A DNA stretch of 64,000 nt from Falsiroseomonas ponticola (lineage in GTDB: Bacteria; Pseudomonadota; Alphaproteobacteria; Acetobacterales; Acetobacteraceae), in the NCBI RefSeq assembly GCF_016805305.1, contig NZ_JAERQN010000004.1:1-64000 (forward strand), read 5' to 3'. The position numbers and the translations under genes were made by a program. Positions 41,613 through 50,542 of the stretch are shown here, piece after piece (the first letter of the stretch is position 1; each line of letters starts with the position of its first letter). The notes below the pieces were generated by a model that made no database searches, had not been told where the DNA came from, and worked only from the letters and a program-made list of their open reading frames with translations.

Positions 41613-43325
41613 ATGTCCGCAGGCATGTCCGGCGGCCTGGCCAGCACGGGGGCCGCCCTGCCCCCCCGCCAGCCCGCGGCGCCGCGCCGCCGCCGGGCGG
41701 CGCCCGCCTGGGCCTGGGCGGCGGTGCTGGTCGCGCTGCTGATCACCGCGCCGCTCGCCTCCGTCCTCCTCACCGCCGCGACGCCGCTGCTCTCCCCGGC
41801 CGGCGGGCAGGCCTGGGCGCATATCCTGCGGACCATGCTGGCGGAGTTGCTGGTCAATTCCGTCCTGCTTTCCGTCCTGGTCGGGCTGATGGCGGCCAGC
41901 ATGGGCGCGGTCGCGGCCTGGCTGGTCTCCACCTGCGCCTTCCGCGGCCGGACGGTGCTGGAAGTCGCGCTGCTGCTGCCCATGGCCATGCCGGCCTATG
42001 TCTGCGGCTATGCCTATGTCTGGCTGCTGGACGTGGCGGGCCCGGTGCAGGAAGCGATCCGCGCCGCCACCGGGCTGCGCTACGGCCAGTACTGGTTCCC
42101 GGAAATCCGCAGCCTGCCGGGCGCGGCGCTCATGCTCGCCGCCGTGCTCTACCCCTATGTCTACCTGCTCTGCCGCAACGCCTTCCTGCAGCAGAGCGTC
42201 TGCCTGCTGGAAGCCAGCCGCACGCTGGGCCACGGGCTGCCCCGCACCTTCCTGCATGTGGCGCTGCCCATGGCGCGCCCGGCGCTGGCCGCCGGCATCG
42301 CGCTGGTGACGATGGAGGTCCTGGCCGATTTCGGCACGGTGCAGCACTTCGCCGTCCGCACCTTCACCACCGGCATCTACGATGCCTGGTTCGGCCAGGG
42401 GGATCGCCCCGCGGCCGCGCAGCTGGCGGCCTGCCTGATGGGCGTGGTGGCGCTGCTGCTGCTGCTGGAACGCCTGTCCCGCGGCGGGCGGCGCTACCAC
42501 CCCACCACCACCCGCCACCCGCCGCTACGCCCGGTGGTGCTGCGCGGCTGGAAGCAGGCGGCCGCCATCCTGGCCTGCGCCGCGCCGGTGATGCTGGGCT
42601 TCGTCATCCCCGGCGCCACGCTGCTGGCGCTGATGCTGCAATCCGGCGATCCGCTGGATGCCCGCCGCACCCTGCCCTTCGCGCTCAACAGCCTCACGCT
42701 CGCCACGGTCACGGCCGGCATCGCGGTCACGCTCGCGGCGCTGCTGGCCTGGGGCCACCGGCTGCATCCCTCCCGCCTCCGCGCCGCCGCCAACCGCCTC
42801 GCCTCGCTCGGCTATGCGCTGCCGGGCTCCGTCATCGCGGTGGGCACGCTGGTGCCCTTCGCGCTGTTCGACAATGCGGTGGATGCCTGGATGCGCGCGC
42901 GCTTCGGCATCTCCACCGGCCTCCTGCTCTCCGGCACCATGGCGGCGCTGGTCTTCGCCTACCTGGTCCGCTTCCTCGGCGTGGCGCTGTCCGCCGTCGA
43001 ATCCGGGCTGACGCGCGTGAAGCCCAGCCTCTTCGCCGCCGCCCGCGTCCTCGGCAGCACGCCCGGCCAGGCGGTGCGGGAGGTGGAGCTACCCCTGGCG
43101 CGCGGCGCCCTCCTCACCGCCGCCATCCTCGTCTTCGTCGATACGATGAAGGAGCTGCCCGCCACCCTGATCGTCCGGCCCTTCGACTTCGACACGCTGG
43201 CGGTGCGCGTCCATTCCCTGGCCTCCGACGAACGCCTGGCGGAGGCCTCGACCAGCGCGCTGCTGATCGTCGTGGTCGGGCTGCTGCCCGTCATCGCCCT
43301 GGTGCGCGGCATGCGGAAGGGCTGA
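41613..43325 (+). CDS. fbpB: Ferric iron ABC transporter permease (FbpB type)
   Basis: A 570-residue inner membrane protein made of two fused permease halves, about twelve helices. The EAA-loop sequences are ASRTLGHGLPRTFLHVALPM and AARVLGSTPGQAVREVELPL, one per half, the layout of FbpB/SfuB. It imports Fe3+ delivered by an FbpA protein; such a protein is encoded at 45135-46181 on the other strand. No ATPase subunit (FbpC) is in the window. Confidence 0.9.
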   Translation: MSAGMSGGLASTGAALPPRQPAAPRRRRAAPAWAWAAVLVALLITAPLASVLLTAATPLLSPAGGQAWAHILRTMLAELLVNSVLLSVLVGLMAASMGAVAAWLVSTCAFRGRTVLEVALLLPMAMPAYVCGYAYVWLLDVAGPVQEAIRAATGLRYGQYWFPEIRSLPGAALMLAAVLYPYVYLLCRNAFLQQSVCLLEASRTLGHGLPRTFLHVALPMARPALAAGIALVTMEVLADFGTVQHFAVRTFTTGIYDAWFGQGDRPAAAQLAACLMGVVALLLLLERLSRGGRRYHPTTTRHPPLRPVVLRGWKQAAAILACAAPVMLGFVIPGATLLALMLQSGDPLDARRTLPFALNSLTLATVTAGIAVTLAALLAWGHRLHPSRLRAAANRLASLGYALPGSVIAVGTLVPFALFDNAVDAWMRARFGISTGLLLSGTMAALVFAYLVRFLGVALSAVESGLTRVKPSLFAAARVLGSTPGQAVREVELPLARGALLTAAILVFVDTMKELPATLIVRPFDFDTLAVRVHSLASDERLAEASTSALLIVVVGLLPVIALVRGMRKG

Positions 43326-43406
43326 GGCTGCGCCCTGGCGCCCCGGCCCGGGCGCCCCAGATAGGGCGTGCCGTGCCGACCATCCCCCGCGGAGAAGGTC
43401 CCCGCC

Positions 43407-44390
43407 ATGATCCCGACGCGCCGTGCCCTCCTCCCCGCCTGCCTCGGCGCCGCCGGCTTCGGCGCCGCCCTGCTGTCCCCGCCCGCCGCCACCGCCGCCG
43501 CGCCGCCCCGCGGCGGGCAGGTGGCGGGCTGGTACCGCTTCCGCCTCGGCGCCTTCGAATGCACCGTGGTCTCCGACGGCGCCATCGCCCTGGCGCCGCC
43601 CTTCCCCACCTTCGGCGGCAGCGTGGCGACGGAAGCGGAGGTGCGCGCCGCGCTCCGCCGCGCCTTCCTGGCGGAGGACCGGCTGCCCACCGCGATCAAC
43701 TGCCTGGTCGTCAATACCGGCAGCCAGCTGATCCTGCTGGATGCCGGCGTCGGCGCGCAGCCCGTCTTCGGCCCCGGCACCGGGCGGCTCGTGGAGTTGC
43801 TGCTGGCGGCCGGCATCCAGCCCGGGGAGGTCGACCTGGTCGCCTTCACCCATGCCCATCCCGACCATGCCTGGGGCATCGCGGATGCGGCGGGCAACAG
43901 CGTCTTCCCGAACGCCCGCTACGCCATGTCCTCCACCGATTTCGACACCTGGACGAATGAGGCGCTGCTGGCCCAGCCCGATCCCATCCGCGGCTTCGTC
44001 CAGGGCACCCGCGCCGTGCTGCTGCCGCGGCGGGACCGCTTCGCGATGCTGGGGGTGAATGCGGAGGTGGCGCCCGGCATCCGCGCCGTGCCGACGCCGG
44101 GCCACACCCCCGGCCATGTCGCCTTCCACCTGGAAAGCGAGGGCGCGCGCCTGCTGGTGCTGGGCGACATCGCCAACCACCATGTGCTGGCGCTGTCGCG
44201 CCCCGACTGGCCCTTCGTCTTCGACAGCGACCCCGCTCAGGCCAGCACCACGCGCCGCCGCACGCTGGACATGGCGGCGACGGAGCGGCTGCAGGTGCTG
44301 GGCTACCATTTCCCCTGGCCGGGCCTCGGCCATGTGGAGGCCTCGGGCCAGGGCTTCGCCGTCGTCCCCACGCCCTGGCAGTGGGGGTAG
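43407..44390 (+). CDS. Exported metallo-beta-lactamase-fold hydrolase
   Basis: A 327-residue protein with an N-terminal export signal (MIPTRRALLPACLGAAG, Ala-rich to AATAAA) and an MBL domain. The zinc motif is FTHAHPDHAWG (HxHxDH) with TPGHTPGHVAF and LVLGDIANHH further on. It looks like quorum-quenching and related hydrolases, but the substrate is unknown. GGAGAAGG precedes ATG 43407. It converges on the bacterioferritin gene. Confidence 0.9.
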   Translation: MIPTRRALLPACLGAAGFGAALLSPPAATAAAPPRGGQVAGWYRFRLGAFECTVVSDGAIALAPPFPTFGGSVATEAEVRAALRRAFLAEDRLPTAINCLVVNTGSQLILLDAGVGAQPVFGPGTGRLVELLLAAGIQPGEVDLVAFTHAHPDHAWGIADAAGNSVFPNARYAMSSTDFDTWTNEALLAQPDPIRGFVQGTRAVLLPRRDRFAMLGVNAEVAPGIRAVPTPGHTPGHVAFHLESEGARLLVLGDIANHHVLALSRPDWPFVFDSDPAQASTTRRRTLDMAATERLQVLGYHFPWPGLGHVEASGQGFAVVPTPWQWG

Positions 44391-44396
44391 CCGCGC

Positions 44397-44882
44397 CTAT
44401 TCCTGGTCGGGCGCCGCGTCGCTGTTCAGCAGGATGTAGCGCTCGATCCCGATCTGGCGGATCAGGTCGAACTGGCGGTCGAGGAAGTCCTCGTGCTCCT
44501 CCTCATTCGCCAGGATCTTCAGCATCAGGTCGCGGCTGACATAGTCGCGCACGCTTTCCGCATGCGCGATGCCGTCGCGCAGATCGACCAGCGCCTTCTC
44601 CTCCAGCTTCTGGTCGGCCTCCAGGATCTCCTGCACGCTCTGCCCGACGAGCACCTGGTTCAGCCGCTGCACGTTCGGCAAGCCGCCGAGGAAGAGGATG
44701 CGCTCGATCAGCCAGTCCGCGTGCTTCATCTCCTCGATCGATTCCTCGTATTCCTTGCGCGCCAGCTTGGTCACGCCCCAGTGGCGCAGCGTCCGGCTGT
44801 GCAGGAAGTACTGGTTGATCGCGGTCAGCTCGTTGGTCAGCTGGGCGTTCAGGTACTCGATCACCTTCTGGTCACGCGGCAT
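44397..44882 (-). CDS. bfr: Bacterioferritin
   Basis: A 161-residue iron-storage protein that forms 24-subunit shells. The start at 44882 (MPRDQKVIEYL) has GGAG nine bases upstream. The diiron ligands are visible: Glu in LTNELTAINQYFLHS, the E-x-x-H pair in SIEEMKHADWLIERI, and the Glu/His pair in NEEEHEDFLD. Met in EEMKHAD is the haem ligand position. It is the third gene of the fbpA-bfd-bfr unit, so iron import and storage are linked. Confidence 0.96.
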   Translation of the reverse strand: MPRDQKVIEYLNAQLTNELTAINQYFLHSRTLRHWGVTKLARKEYEESIEEMKHADWLIERILFLGGLPNVQRLNQVLVGQSVQEILEADQKLEEKALVDLRDGIAHAESVRDYVSRDLMLKILANEEEHEDFLDRQFDLIRQIGIERYILLNSDAAPDQE

Positions 44883-44921
44883 CGGTGGCATCTCCGGCTT
44901 ATGGTGGCAGCGACCGGATCG

Positions 44922-45098
44922 TCACCGGGTCGCAGCGCCGGCGCCGGCCCGCACCATCTCGAGGATGGTGCGGGTGCAGCACCCGCATTGCGCCTGGCAC
45001 CCGCAGGCCGCGTAGACATCATGCGGCCTGTCGGCACCCGCCGCCACCGCGGCGGCAATCTGCTGGTGGGTCAGCACGTTGCAGAGGCAGATCACCAT
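44922..45098 (-). CDS. bfd: Bacterioferritin-associated ferredoxin
   Basis: A 58-residue [2Fe-2S] ferredoxin. The cluster ligands fit Cys4, Cys6, Cys38 and Cys41 (start MVICLCNVLTHQQI, later AQCGCCTRTILEMV), the C-x-C...C-x-x-C spacing of Bfd. Two extra cysteines (32 and 34, in ACGCQ) and Cys40 are unusual. Bfd reduces ferric iron in bacterioferritin to release it. The gene lies 39 bases upstream of bfr and 36 bases downstream of fbpA on the minus strand. Confidence 0.93.
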   Translation of the reverse strand: MVICLCNVLTHQQIAAAVAAGADRPHDVYAACGCQAQCGCCTRTILEMVRAGAGAATR

Positions 45099-45134
45099 GG
45101 CGCCAGCCCTCCGTTAACGCTCGACTCGCGGCCT

Positions 45135-46181
45135 TCAGCGCCAGCCGGCGCGCTGCATGATCCGCAGCGCCTCGGCCGCGTTCTCGGCCGACTGCGTCGC
45201 ATGCACCGGCTCCGCCCGGAATTCGCCCATCGCCACCAGCGCGGGGTGCAGCGGCACGCCCGCCACCACCGGGTATTCCATGTTGCCCAGCGCGAAGATC
45301 TGCTGCGCCTCCGGCGTCGTCATGAATTCCATGAAGCGCACGGCGTTGTCCCGGTTGGGGGAGGTCCGCACCAGCGCGACGCCGGAGATGTTCACATGCG
45401 TGCCGCGATCCCCCGCGCCCTGGTTCGGGAAGATCACGCCGATGCGCTGGAACAGCGCCTGGTCCGCCGGGTTCTGCGACGCGCCGAAATGGCCGAGGTA
45501 GTAGGTGTTGCTGATCGCAAGCGTGCACTGCCCCGGCGGGATGGCGCGGAACTGGTCGCGGTCGCCGCCCTGCGGCGGGCGGGCCAGGTTGGCGGCCACG
45601 CCGCGCGCCCAGGCCTCCGTCGCCTCCTGCCCGTCGGCGGCCAGGATGCTGGCGGCCAGGCTGACATTGTAGGGGTGGTTGGCGGCGCGGACGCAGATCT
45701 GGCCGCGGAAGCGCTCGCTGGCCAGGTCCTCGTACCGCGTCAGGCCCTGCGGCACGCCGCGCGTCTTGTCGTACATGATGACGCGCGCGCGCTGGGAGAC
45801 GGCGAACCAATGCCCCTCCGCATCGCGCAGCCCGGCCGGCACCCGCTGCTCCAGCACCGCGGAGCGCACGCCCTGCGTCACGCCGGCATCCTTGGCGCGC
45901 GCCAGCCGCGCCGCATCCACCGTGATCAGCACATCGGCCGGGCTGTTCGCCCCCTCCGTCCGGATGCGCTCCACCAGCTGGTCGGCATCGCCCTCGATCA
46001 GGCGGACGCGGATCCCCGTCTCCCGCGTGAAGGCGTCATAGAGCCGGCGGTCGGTGTCGTAGTGCCGGGCGGAATAGACCGCGACCTCGCCGCGGTTCTG
46101 GGCCTGGGCCTGCGGCGCCAGGGCGGGCGCGGCCATCAGCAGCGCGGCGAGCATGAGGCGGCGGGGGGCAGTCGCGTTCAT
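45135..46181 (-). CDS. fbpA: Ferric iron-binding periplasmic protein (FbpA/FutA)
   Basis: A 348-residue periplasmic Fe3+-binding protein. Signal: RRLMLAALLMAAPALAPQAQ, ending AQAQ. The mature start GEVAVYSARHYDTDRRLYDAF is typical, and the paired tyrosines of SNTYYLGHFG are iron ligands in this family. ATG 46181 is 35 bases from a Fur-like site. It is the first gene before bfd and bfr. Its likely permease (fbpB) is on the other strand. Confidence 0.93.
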   Translation of the reverse strand: MNATAPRRLMLAALLMAAPALAPQAQAQNRGEVAVYSARHYDTDRRLYDAFTRETGIRVRLIEGDADQLVERIRTEGANSPADVLITVDAARLARAKDAGVTQGVRSAVLEQRVPAGLRDAEGHWFAVSQRARVIMYDKTRGVPQGLTRYEDLASERFRGQICVRAANHPYNVSLAASILAADGQEATEAWARGVAANLARPPQGGDRDQFRAIPPGQCTLAISNTYYLGHFGASQNPADQALFQRIGVIFPNQGAGDRGTHVNISGVALVRTSPNRDNAVRFMEFMTTPEAQQIFALGNMEYPVVAGVPLHPALVAMGEFRAEPVHATQSAENAAEALRIMQRAGWR

Positions 46182-46215
46182 TGGGGGCCTTTCCGTGTGG
46201 CGTGGCCCGGGAATA

Positions 46216-46238
46216 TCGCAATTGAGAAGCGTTCGCAA
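46216..46238 (-). promoter_or_regulatory. Fur-type operator
   Basis: The minus strand reads GCGAACGCTTCTCAATTGC at the core, close to the Fur-box form GCAAATGATTCTCATTTGC (15 of 19 by eye). It lies 35-57 bases upstream of the fbpA start, where an iron-repressed promoter is expected. Confidence 0.5.
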
Positions 46239-46260
46239 GAACAACCGGCACCGCCCACCG

Positions 46261-47154
46261 CTACCCACCCGCCCGCGCCGCCGCCAGGAAGGCGCGGATG
46301 GCCGGCGTGCCCGCCAGGCGCCGCGGGTAGTAGAGGAACAGCCCCGGCTCCGTGATCGCGCTGTCCGGCAGCAGCTGCCGCAGCCTGCCCTCCCGGATCG
46401 CCCCCCGCACCGCCGGTTCGAAGACATAGGCGATGCCGAGTCCCGCCAGCGCCAGGTCCCGCGCGAAGCCGGGGTCGCTGACGCGCACGGTCCCCGCCAC
46501 CGCCACCGCCACGTCCCGCCCACCCTCCCGCAGCTCCCAGGCATAGACGCGGCCGGAGGCCAGCAGCCGGAAGCCGATGCAATTGTGCCGCGCAAGCTCC
46601 GCGATCGCCGCGGGCTCCCCATGCGCCGCCAGGTACCCCGGCGAGGCCACCAGGATGGCCTGGAAGGGCGGCGTGAGGCGCATCGCCACCATGTCGGCCG
46701 CGATCATCTCCCCCAGCCTGATCCCGGCATCGAATCCGCCGGCGACGATGTCCGTCAGCGCATCGTCGCTCGCCACCTCCACCGTGAGCGCGGGATGCGC
46801 CCGCGCCAGCCGGGCCAGGATCGGCGCCATCACCATCTCCACCGCGATGCGCGGCGCGTTGATGCGGAGCAGCCCGGCCACCTCCCCCTGCCCCGCCCGC
46901 AAGGTGGCCGCCAGCCCGCCGATCTCGTCCAGTGCGCGGCCGGCGACCGCCGCGAAGCGCTCGCCCGCCTCGGTCAGCGCGACGCTGCGGGTGGTGCGGC
47001 GGAACAGCGGCGTGCCCAGCCGCTCCTCCACCAGCCGCACGGCGTGGCTGACGGCGGAGGCCCCCATGCCGAGCTCTGCCGCCGCGGCCGCGAAGCTGCG
47101 ATGCCGCGCCACGGCGACGATGGCGGGGAGATGCGGCAGCAGGGTCCGGTCCAT
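46261..47154 (-). CDS. LysR-family transcriptional regulator
   Basis: A 297-residue LysR regulator: HTH in LPAIVAVARHRSFAAAAAEL then SAVSHAVRLVEERLG, followed by an effector domain (VAGLLRINAPRIAVEMV, as in the GcvA/CrgA-like subgroup). It is divergent from the SDR gene at 47259 over a 104-base gap with two TATCGCA copies (47165 and 47196) in direct orientation, possible regulator sites. It probably controls the SDR gene. Confidence 0.92.
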   Translation of the reverse strand: MDRTLLPHLPAIVAVARHRSFAAAAAELGMGASAVSHAVRLVEERLGTPLFRRTTRSVALTEAGERFAAVAGRALDEIGGLAATLRAGQGEVAGLLRINAPRIAVEMVMAPILARLARAHPALTVEVASDDALTDIVAGGFDAGIRLGEMIAADMVAMRLTPPFQAILVASPGYLAAHGEPAAIAELARHNCIGFRLLASGRVYAWELREGGRDVAVAVAGTVRVSDPGFARDLALAGLGIAYVFEPAVRGAIREGRLRQLLPDSAITEPGLFLYYPRRLAGTPAIRAFLAAARAGG

Positions 47155-47258
47155 TCATGAGCCATATCGCATGACCCCTGCCGAATGCACGGTGTTATCG
47201 CAGGACGCCCCGCGCCCCATCCTTCGCCCAACCGGAACCCCGCGAAGGATCTGCCTCC

Positions 47259-48095
47259 ATGACCGCCCCCGTCTGGTTCATCACCGGCGCCGCCACCGGC
47301 TTCGGCCGCGCCTTCGCCCTCGAAACCCTGGCCCGCGGCGGCCGGGTGGTGGCGACGGCGCGCGACCCCGCCCGCCTGGCGGACCTCGCCGCCGCCGATC
47401 CCGCCCGCGTGCTGGCCGTGGCGCTCGACGTCACGCGCCCCGGCGACGCGGCACGCGCGGTGGAGGCCGCCATGGCGCGCTTCGGGCGCATCGACACCGT
47501 CGTGAACAATGCCGGCTTCGGCCTGGTCGGCGCGGTGGAGGAGACGCCGCTCGACGAATTCCGCGCGGCGCTGGAGACGATGGTGATCGGCGCCGTCGCC
47601 GTGACGCAGGCGGCGCTGCCGGTGCTGCGCGCGCAGGGCAGCGGCGCGGTGGTCAACATCTCCAGCATGGGCGGCCAGCTCAGCTTCGCCGGCTTCGGCG
47701 CCTATTCCGCCGCGAAATTCGCGCTGGAGGGGCTGTCCGAGGCCCTGGCGCAGGAGGTCGCGCCGCTCGGCATCAAGGTGCTGATCGTGGAGCCCGGCGC
47801 CTTCCGCACCGATTTCGCCGGCGCCGCGCTGCGCCGCATGCCGGGGATGGAGGCCTATGCCGCCAGCGTCGGCCCCATCCGCGCCTTCGCCGAGGGCATG
47901 CACGGCACCCAGGCCGGCGACCCCGCCAAGGCCGCGCGCGCGGTGCATGCCGCGCTGGCGGCACCGGTCACGCCGCTCCGCCTCGCCCTCGGCCAGGACG
48001 CCATCGACGCGGTGCGCGGCCATGCGCAGGCGCTGCTGGCGGAGATGGCGGCGTGGGAAGCGGTGGGCGCGGATACGCGGGTGGAGGCGGGGTGA
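47259..48095 (+). CDS. Classical short-chain dehydrogenase/reductase
   Basis: A 278-residue SDR with all standard parts: WFITGAATGFGRAFA (dinucleotide site), VNNAGFG, VVNISSMGGQ (catalytic Ser) and YSAAKFALEG (catalytic Tyr/Lys), then VEPGAFRTDF. It is an oxidoreductase of unknown substrate. The gene is divergent from a LysR regulator. Confidence 0.94.
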   Translation: MTAPVWFITGAATGFGRAFALETLARGGRVVATARDPARLADLAAADPARVLAVALDVTRPGDAARAVEAAMARFGRIDTVVNNAGFGLVGAVEETPLDEFRAALETMVIGAVAVTQAALPVLRAQGSGAVVNISSMGGQLSFAGFGAYSAAKFALEGLSEALAQEVAPLGIKVLIVEPGAFRTDFAGAALRRMPGMEAYAASVGPIRAFAEGMHGTQAGDPAKAARAVHAALAAPVTPLRLALGQDAIDAVRGHAQALLAEMAAWEAVGADTRVEAG

Positions 48096-48698
48096 CGGGC
48101 CAGGCCCGCGGACTGACCCGCAAGGTTGGCGGCTGGTGGCGACGCCGCCGCCCGGCACGCCGGCCCTGACGCTTGCACGGTGCGTCCGCCGCAATCGGGC
48201 GGCGTGACCGGCGCCTCCTCCCGCGCCCCTTCACGCCAGCCAAGCCCCGAACCCGCGCGCCCAGGTTGATCAACGCTCCGTGTCTTTGGCCCGGCCAGCC
48301 GCCAGGAAACCGTGTACACGTCCTGAACGAGAACGGGAGCGGCCGACGGGCGCCAGCAACCCGGCCGCGCAGCCGCGCCGCGCCCATGGGCGGCTGACAA
48401 CAGAACCACGCGCCTGTCCGCACGGAAGGCGTGACGACCCTGCCTGGCGCGCCGGTCGCGCCGGGCACCGCATCCGCGGACGCGCCGTGCACGGCACCGC
48501 CCGCGGAGCACCCACCACCGACCAGTGCCGCATCCCGGCACGACCCGGTTCCGGACACCCGGATCCGGGACGAAGGCGGCGCGCCCGGCCCATGGCTGGC
48601 GCGGCCAATCCGCCCATGGCTGGCGCGGCTACGCCGCCCATGGCTGGCGCGGCTACGCCGCGACGCTCCGACGATTTCAAGCAAGGGACTTGCGAACC
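48096..48698. other. Long gap without a convincing gene
   Basis: About 600 bases between the SDR and the GH16 gene. No frame looks like a conserved protein. It holds perfect palindromes GTTGATCAAC (48265-48274) and CGTGTACACG (48311-48320) and, at the right end, a 24-base tandem repeat in frame with the GH16 gene. It may be a regulatory region or a decayed gene. Confidence 0.55.
48589..48660 (+). repeat. 24-base tandem repeat, three copies
   Basis: The unit CCCATGGCTGGCGCGGCT plus ACGCCG occurs at 48613-48636 and 48637-48660, and with changes at 48589-48612. In the GH16 frame it reads AHGWRGYA, so if translation begins upstream (ATG 48525) it makes an eight-residue repeat; otherwise it is untranslated. 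Confidence 0.9.
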
Positions 48699-49511
48699 AT
48701 GGCTGCAACGGACGCTCTTCACATCTCCTTCGACGATGGCTTCGGCTCGATCGGCAATCTGTGGAACGTGGACGCCTCGGTCAGTGGCGAGGTGACGCTC
48801 TCCGGCTATTCGGCGATGATGGAATGGGCCGTGGGGCGGGATGCCGGCCACGGCTACGGCACCTACACCATCAATGCGAAGGCCGAGGGCAATGAGCCCG
48901 GCCCCGCCATCATCTTCTGGCCGGGCGACAACCAGTGGCCGGGCCAGGAAATCGACCTGCTCGAGATCACGCCGGACGGCTCCGGCCGCCAGTACGGCAC
49001 GCTGCACTGGAACGAGGGCGGCCACGATGCCTATGAGGCCGTGGTCTATGACGGCGTCCAGGGCGGCGTCTTCCACGACTACACCATGGTCTGGGAAGCG
49101 GGCCGCATCACCTTCAAGGTCGATGGCGTGGAGAAGGCCGTCTTCACCGACAACGTGCCGGCCGATTTCGCGCATGGCGGCATGAAAAACACCATCGGCT
49201 TCCTGAACAACAACCCGGACACCTCCATCACCGTCCGCGACGTGACCTACACGCCGCTCGGCGGCGCGGCGCCGGCACAACCGGCCGCGCCCGCCGTGGA
49301 AACGCCTCCGGCCATCGCCGAGGTGGTGACGGGCGAGGAGCAGTCCTGGGATGACTATGCCTACGAGGTGCCCGAGCAGCAGGCGGCCTGGGCTGCGGAG
49401 CCCGAGGGCGACCCGCGCTTCCAGCCCGGCCCGGACGGCGTCATCGACTGGGATGCCCTCGCCGCGAAGGTGATGGCGAATTACGAGGCCACCGGCAGCT
49501 GGTTCGTCTGA
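48699..49511 (+). CDS. Glycoside hydrolase family 16-like protein
   Basis: A 270-residue protein with a GH16 (beta-glucanase/laminarinase) core. The catalytic motif is GQEIDLLEI (E-I-D-L-L-E), with FWPGDNQWPG just before it and YTMVWEAGRITFKVDG after it, as in the family. No Sec signal is seen at ATG 48699; an in-frame start at 48525 adds a repeat-bearing leader. Residues about 190-270 are an Ala/Pro/Glu-rich tail. It may hydrolyse or remodel a beta-glucan. Confidence 0.85.
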   Translation: MAATDALHISFDDGFGSIGNLWNVDASVSGEVTLSGYSAMMEWAVGRDAGHGYGTYTINAKAEGNEPGPAIIFWPGDNQWPGQEIDLLEITPDGSGRQYGTLHWNEGGHDAYEAVVYDGVQGGVFHDYTMVWEAGRITFKVDGVEKAVFTDNVPADFAHGGMKNTIGFLNNNPDTSITVRDVTYTPLGGAAPAQPAAPAVETPPAIAEVVTGEEQSWDDYAYEVPEQQAAWAAEPEGDPRFQPGPDGVIDWDALAAKVMANYEATGSWFV

Positions 49512-49847
49512 CGGCGACCGGCGGCGGCATCCTCGCGGTGCCGCCGCCAATGCCTGGTTCCGCACGAAGCCCGGTTCGCTCACGCGCGGGGTATCGCGGA
49601 CTTCTCCGCAATGTCCGGCCCTCCTTCCCGCATCTCCCACGCAGGGCCGCCTATCCCGTGGCGGCCGGCCTCGTCCGCGCTTTCGCCAAGCGCATGCGCC
49701 GCCACGGGAAGGCGCGGCGCTCAGGCTGCCGGGAACGACGACGACGGTCCTCGCGCCAGCCAGCGGAGACGATGCCTGCACCGGCCGGGTCATCAATCGG
49801 GTGCCTCTGCGCGCCACCGTCCCGGCAGCGCGATGGGGCGGATGCCG
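49512..49847. other. Gap with nothing recognised
   Basis: About 336 bases between the GH16 gene and the convergent acetyltransferase gene. I see no conserved frame, RNA gene or strong terminator here. Confidence 0.5.
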
Positions 49848-50408
49848 TCAGCGGGACCTGGAACTGGAAAGGTCCCTCGCGCCCGTCATCACCTTCTCGA
49901 ACTGGAAGGCCTCGCCATCACCGCCGGGCAGATCGTCCTGGAGGGGCTCGTTCGGATGGCGATGGTGCGCGTTGAAGAACTCGATGATCCTGAAGCCGCA
50001 CTTGTTCACGTAGAAATGGATGTTGCGTTTCTCGAAGTATGGCGTGTGCGTCTGCCATGTGATGGTCTCGGGAAACATCCGCTCGATGGCAAGCCAGGCC
50101 CGCAGGCCGATCCCCCGCCCTTCCTCGCCCAGCTTGACGAAGAAGAGATCGAGCTCGTTGTGGTGGGTTTCCCGGTCGATGGTGAGGACGGCGCCACCGA
50201 CCTTCCGGCCATCGCGGAGGATTCGCAGCACCACCGCCTTCGGGGCGGCGATCGCACTGTCGAGTACCTCGTCGGACGGGATCGGCCCATCCGGCAGCGC
50301 GCCGAACTCACGGATGACGGAGACGGCGAAGGCGTCCTGCAATTCCTTCTTGAAGGCGGGGATATCGGCAGGATCGGCCGGGGCGAGGGAGATCAGGTCG
50401 CTTGGCAT
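49848..50408 (-). CDS. GNAT-family acetyltransferase-like protein
   Basis: A 186-residue protein with a GNAT layout: AVVLRILRDGRKVGGAVLT beta strands, LDLFFVKLGEEGRGIGLRAW with a pantetheine-binding pattern (GEEGRGIG), and YFEKRNIHFYVNKCGFRII, the late helix and strand. It should use acetyl-CoA; the acceptor is unknown. ATG 50408 is chosen because the upstream frame looks like noise. It is divergent from the DUF4139 gene. Confidence 0.85.
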   Translation of the reverse strand: MPSDLISLAPADPADIPAFKKELQDAFAVSVIREFGALPDGPIPSDEVLDSAIAAPKAVVLRILRDGRKVGGAVLTIDRETHHNELDLFFVKLGEEGRGIGLRAWLAIERMFPETITWQTHTPYFEKRNIHFYVNKCGFRIIEFFNAHHRHPNEPLQDDLPGGDGEAFQFEKVMTGARDLSSSRSR

Positions 50409-50542
50409 GGCGCGTCTATCATCGCCGCGCCCGCGATGGTCAAACGGCGATGGCCGGTTCCGGGCCACCGCCAGCCGGCGCTCCCCGACACCCTTCCCCT
50501 CCGCCCCGCCCCGCCCCACCATGCGCGCCGGAGGACACCGCC

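Noticed and set aside
48270..49817. Minus-strand 515-codon frame opposite the GH16 gene
   Set aside because: The plus strand has a clear GH16 catalytic motif; the minus frame has no recognisable domain.
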